A DNA stretch of 16,135 nt from Saprospiraceae bacterium. GTDB taxonomy: Bacteria > Bacteroidota > Bacteroidia > Chitinophagales > Saprospiraceae. The notes beneath the pieces were generated by a model. That model had not been told where the DNA came from and did not search any database. It saw only the letters and a program-made list of their open reading frames with translations. Position 1 is the first letter of the stretch; each line of letters starts with the position of its first letter. Below, piece after piece: positions 13,641 to 16,135 of the stretch. Made by a program: the position numbers and the translations under genes. The stretch spans positions 1 through 16,135 of the forward strand of contig JABWAJ010000057.1 of assembly GCA_013361075.1 (NCBI GenBank). Reading direction: 5' to 3'.

Positions 13641-15293
13641 TTAGGCTTCATGCTTTTTGAAATCCGATTTGAATAATTTTTTACCCTTCCGGGCTTCAAA
13701 CGCGGCGATCCGGCACGCTTCCGTACAGTATTTCTGTTTATGATGACCGTAGATGTAAGGCTTTTCACAATGGTTGCATTTACGGGTGTTTCCTGCATTT
13801 TCCGGTTTGTTAAATCCGTGGATTATTGTACGTTGAAGCGTAAAAGGGTTTTCTCCTTTGCCGTCATGATATGCCTTACAACGCTGAAAAAAATCGTTTG
13901 CCTCTGGGCTGCTGGCTGGTTTATTGAGGTACATTCCAATGACATCAAGCGCCGACAACTCCAGGGCTTTTTTTGCATCTGGCGTCGCTTTTTCAGCTTG
14001 GCGGATTAAGGAAAATACTGTGTTTTGGTAAAAATCCGCCTCCACTTGCCCTCCTGCATTCGGTGCAATATTTTGGCTGCCTCTCTTGGTTAGCAGACCT
14101 GGCGGGATTTGAAAAAGGGCTTGGGTGGGAGTTGAATTAGGAGTAGGAGGGGGTGCAATTTTTCGGCGGCGCAGAGCAGTATCTGCCAGGTCGTACAGTA
14201 CCGCCGGCATTTTCGGCTCCAGTGGTTCTGGCGTTTTGTCTGCCCATCGACGGATACTCGACCGGAGGTTGTAATTTATGCGCTCACTTGCTGCGTTCAA
14301 AAATTCAGCGGTAATGCTTTCGGTGAACTGGTACTGGTTAGGCTGGGGTACTTCCTCAATGCCGCTCCCTTTGGCGTGAACTTCGTTCAGTGCAACTGAA
14401 AGAATAAAAACTATTAGGCATACGACTGTGAACCAAGCTAACCCATTTCCATAAGTTTTAACCTGGTTGTCAGTTTGCTGGATGGCGCTGTTGTTGTAAG
14501 TGGTTACACTGTCCTTTCGGGCACTGTGGTCAGCCTCAATGCGCTGCGTAGCGCTTTTCCGCTCGTCGGTTAGGTTGGCTAATTCGGCGGCTTTGTTAGC
14601 CTCTAACTGAGCTAACTGCGCATCTCGATTTGCTTCCAGATCGGCTATGCGCTTTCGAGCTCCACGTTTTTGTGTTCCGAAGAGCTGGCCGGTTGCCCGT
14701 TCTTTGGCTTCAATGTTTCGCAATTCGATTTTTTCGGCAGCTATGGCGGATGTCCCTGACGTTTTAAGCGCATGAGCCTGAGCTTCGTATCGGCTGGCTA
14801 TGCCGATGCTATCGGCTCGATATTGCTCCATAGTTTCGGCCTTTGCCGTACTGGCTGTGCTGTCTGCGCTGGCTGTGGTAATAGTTGCCGGTGGTGGTGC
14901 AACGGCTTCAATAATCGTTTTGCTACCCTTAAAGGAAAGGAAACCCGATGCCCCCAACAACAAGAGGCAGGCAGCCAAAACAAAAATGCTCATAATACGG
15001 TCTAACCCCTGAAAGCGGTTGTAGAGGATGGCGCGAACGCTGTATGGCGTGAACTTCCGTAGGCCAACTTCGATGAACGCCGTACCTATAACGCAACCGA
15101 CAACAGCAACAGGAAAGGCAACTGCCGGGAAAAAATTGGCCAAAGAAGAAAAGATTAACAGAAAAATGACCCCAATTTCTGTCAGGGCGCTTACAACCTG
15201 CGCCAGGTACCCCAGGATATTCAGGGTAGGAACAAGCATTGCGTATTTTTTAAAGAACTCTTCATTTGTAGGCAATGTTTTAAAAGTTTTCAT
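13641..15293 (-). CDS. Membrane protein with coiled coil and C-terminal zinc ribbon
   Basis: I chose ATG at 15293 (550 residues, MKTFKTLPTNEEFF). A start at 15398 in the same frame would have to translate through a 12-bp hairpin and lacks protein-like character. Layout: two hydrophobic segments at about 20-78, a third at 99-120, then a long alanine- and charge-rich region (about 155-280, e.g. RIADLEANRDAQLAQLEANK) that should form a coiled coil, and a fourth membrane segment at about 285-303. A proline-rich soluble part follows, ending in a likely zinc ribbon (C506, C509, C523, C527: CNHC and YCTEAC). With four segments both ends would be inside and the coiled coil outside, or the reverse. 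I do not recognise the family. It sits directly upstream of the primase-helicase gene, so a role at the membrane in replication, DNA anchoring or transfer is possible but unproven. Confidence 0.8.
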   Translation of the reverse strand: MKTFKTLPTNEEFFKKYAMLVPTLNILGYLAQVVSALTEIGVIFLLIFSSLANFFPAVAFPVAVVGCVIGTAFIEVGLRKFTPYSVRAILYNRFQGLDRIMSIFVLAACLLLLGASGFLSFKGSKTIIEAVAPPPATITTASADSTASTAKAETMEQYRADSIGIASRYEAQAHALKTSGTSAIAAEKIELRNIEAKERATGQLFGTQKRGARKRIADLEANRDAQLAQLEANKAAELANLTDERKSATQRIEADHSARKDSVTTYNNSAIQQTDNQVKTYGNGLAWFTVVCLIVFILSVALNEVHAKGSGIEEVPQPNQYQFTESITAEFLNAASERINYNLRSSIRRWADKTPEPLEPKMPAVLYDLADTALRRRKIAPPPTPNSTPTQALFQIPPGLLTKRGSQNIAPNAGGQVEADFYQNTVFSLIRQAEKATPDAKKALELSALDVIGMYLNKPASSPEANDFFQRCKAYHDGKGENPFTLQRTIIHGFNKPENAGNTRKCNHCEKPYIYGHHKQKYCTEACRIAAFEARKGKKLFKSDFKKHEA

Positions 15294-15306
15294 AAACCGT
15301 ATTTTT

Positions 15307-15347
15307 GCCCGGGAAGCCAAGACGAGAAGGCTTCCCGGGCTTTTTTT
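15307..15347 (+). terminator. Strong hairpin plus T7, oriented against the genes
   Basis: GCCCGGGAAGCC (15307-15318) and GGCTTCCCGGGC (15329-15340) are perfect 12-bp arms around a 10-nt loop, followed on the plus strand by seven T (15341-15347). On the minus strand, where all genes lie, the stem is followed by AAAAAT instead, so as an intrinsic terminator it points against transcription of the operon. In the minus-strand mRNA it would form 13 nt upstream of the ATG at 15293, where it could affect translation of the membrane protein. Confidence 0.75.
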
Positions 15348-15372
15348 AAAAGAACTTCTCTCCAGAAATTCG

Positions 15373-15756
15373 TTATTCTTCCAACCATACAGTAACATGG
15401 AAATTCAATGCGTGCCAAATAGCTTCTCTGTACGTTGGATGCGTCCCCGATATACCCCCACCGTGATTTACCTCTCGAAAAATGTAGCCAGCCGCATGGT
15501 GTTCTGTTGCTTCTTCATATTTTAGTTCCCATCGTTCATAGTAGGCACCATTTCTTTGGATTTCGTCATCAATGGCTGGAACTCCTTTTATATTAGTGCA
15601 CGGGCGGCTTGACTTAGCGATGACTTTGTGCCAGTTCTTTTTCGTTACTTTATTTCCATTTTTTATGAAATAAATTCTTTCAAACTGGATAGAACGAGCC
15701 GCTAACCGCTGGTTGCCAGTAGAAGAGGCTTCGTGATTTGTTAAATTTTCTTGCAT
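15373..15756 (-). CDS. Hypothetical protein, 127 residues
   Basis: Not recognised. I chose ATG at 15756 (MQENLTNHEAS). A longer reading to 15873 would overlap the HTH gene by about 90 bp and adds low-complexity basic sequence. No signal peptide or membrane helix. The protein is rich in aromatic residues and histidine in its second half (ELKYEEATEHHAAGYIF, then PTYREAIWHALNFHVTVWLEE), suggesting a compact soluble domain. It follows the excisionase-like gene by 25 bp and is followed after 79 bp, across the strong hairpin, by the membrane protein gene. Confidence 0.65.
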   Translation of the reverse strand: MQENLTNHEASSTGNQRLAARSIQFERIYFIKNGNKVTKKNWHKVIAKSSRPCTNIKGVPAIDDEIQRNGAYYERWELKYEEATEHHAAGYIFREVNHGGGISGTHPTYREAIWHALNFHVTVWLEE

Positions 15757-15781
15757 CTCATTAATTTTTGCAGAGCTTTTT

Positions 15782-16135
15782 TTAGAAAAATTTCTGCTGA
15801 ATGAAGCGCTTAATTTCGGTTCCCGAGATGCGATATTTTGTATCCGGAACTGGAATAAGTAGCCCGGCTGCAATCCACCGTCGTACAGTCGCCGCGCTAA
15901 CTGGTTTTGTCTTCTTTTCCCCGAAAAAAGGGGTTACAATTTGGGCAACCTGGTCAATGGTGTATAGAAGATTCTCTTCGGCATGTACCCCTCTGGACGC
16001 CTGGACTTTCAGAGCATTTATTATGGCGTCCATCTTAGACAGGCGAAGGAGGACTTCTTCCAAAAAAGGTTCTATTTTTAGCAGAATCGCCTCTTCGGTT
16101 TTCTGGATATTAAATTCATGATGAGGCTCATGGAG
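15782..16135 (-). CDS. Excisionase/MerR-like HTH protein, 5' end beyond window
   Basis: The frame is open from the stop at 15784-15782 to the right edge (117 residues visible), and its upstream part (EFNIQKTEEAILLKIEPF) looks like real protein, so the true start is probably outside the window. A TTG at 16063 is only a fallback. Residues before the HTH form an amphipathic helical region (LLRLSKMDAIINALK). A winged-helix HTH of the MerR/excisionase (HTH_17) type then reads YTIDQVAQIV ... SAATVRRWIAAGLLIPV ... YRISGTEIKRFIQ, with an unusual insertion (TPFFGEKKTKP) between the first two helices. Such proteins act as recombination directionality factors or small regulators; an excisionase partner for the tyrosine recombinase would be natural, but the gene is 5 kb away. 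Confidence 0.75.
   Translation of the reverse strand, partial: LHEPHHEFNIQKTEEAILLKIEPFLEEVLLRLSKMDAIINALKVQASRGVHAEENLLYTIDQVAQIVTPFFGEKKTKPVSAATVRRWIAAGLLIPVPDTKYRISGTEIKRFIQQKFF

Noticed and set aside
15294..15398. 35-residue N-terminal extension of the membrane protein
   Set aside because: It is encoded across the strong 12-bp hairpin and lacks protein-like character, while ATG at 15293 gives a natural start (MKTFKTLP).
15757..15873. N-terminal extension of the 127-residue hypothetical protein
   Set aside because: It would overlap the conserved end of the HTH gene by about 90 bp and encodes basic low-complexity sequence; ATG at 15756 removes the overlap.

Overview
The window is about 16.1 kb of probably Bacteroidota DNA. 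This is inferred from a tyrosine recombinase of the Bacteroidota (IntDOT-like) type, a lipoprotein signal of the form FFACKK, and an acidic EDLPF protein tail like that of Bacteroidota SSB. Every gene I can support lies on the minus strand, so the window is transcribed from right to left. No species is claimed; a member of the Saprospiria/Chitinophagia would fit.

Left part (1-6814): a type I restriction-modification operon, in transcription order hsdM, hsdS (4-bp ATGA overlap), an unrelated secreted protein, and hsdR, which runs off the left edge. HsdM and HsdS methylate adenine at a bipartite site; HsdR adds the ATP-driven translocase and nuclease.

Middle part (6815-9386): a small lipoprotein, a cysteine-rich protein with one membrane segment, a ribbon-helix-helix (RHH)-like DNA-binding protein and a small protein with a predicted HTH and a possible membrane segment. 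Two striking non-coding arrays flank that last gene. Each holds ten TTCC/GGAA half-sites spaced exactly 11 bp apart and inverted around a central CCATATATGG. The left array has 6+4 half-sites and the right one 4+6, so they are mirror images. Two more copies of the 11-mer lie just upstream of the RHH gene. This resembles a plasmid centromere (compare R1 parC, with 11-bp repeats bound by the RHH protein ParR, or R388 stbDR), but no ParA or ParM motor is visible.

Right part (9387-16135): a tyrosine recombinase; a 490-bp non-coding region with seven exact copies of TTATCCACT (a DnaA-box-like 9-mer), a 17-bp perfect inverted repeat and an A+T-rich stretch; an 842-residue primase-helicase-like replication protein; a membrane protein with a coiled coil and a zinc ribbon; a hypothetical protein; and an excisionase/MerR-like HTH protein cut by the right edge.

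Together, the right and middle parts look like the replication, segregation and integration core of a plasmid or an integrative replicating element, with the restriction system as accessory cargo. The most interesting part is the 7821-9386 module: an RHH protein, mirror-image 11-bp-phased arrays and a putative membrane-linked HTH protein, which may be an undescribed motor-less partition system.
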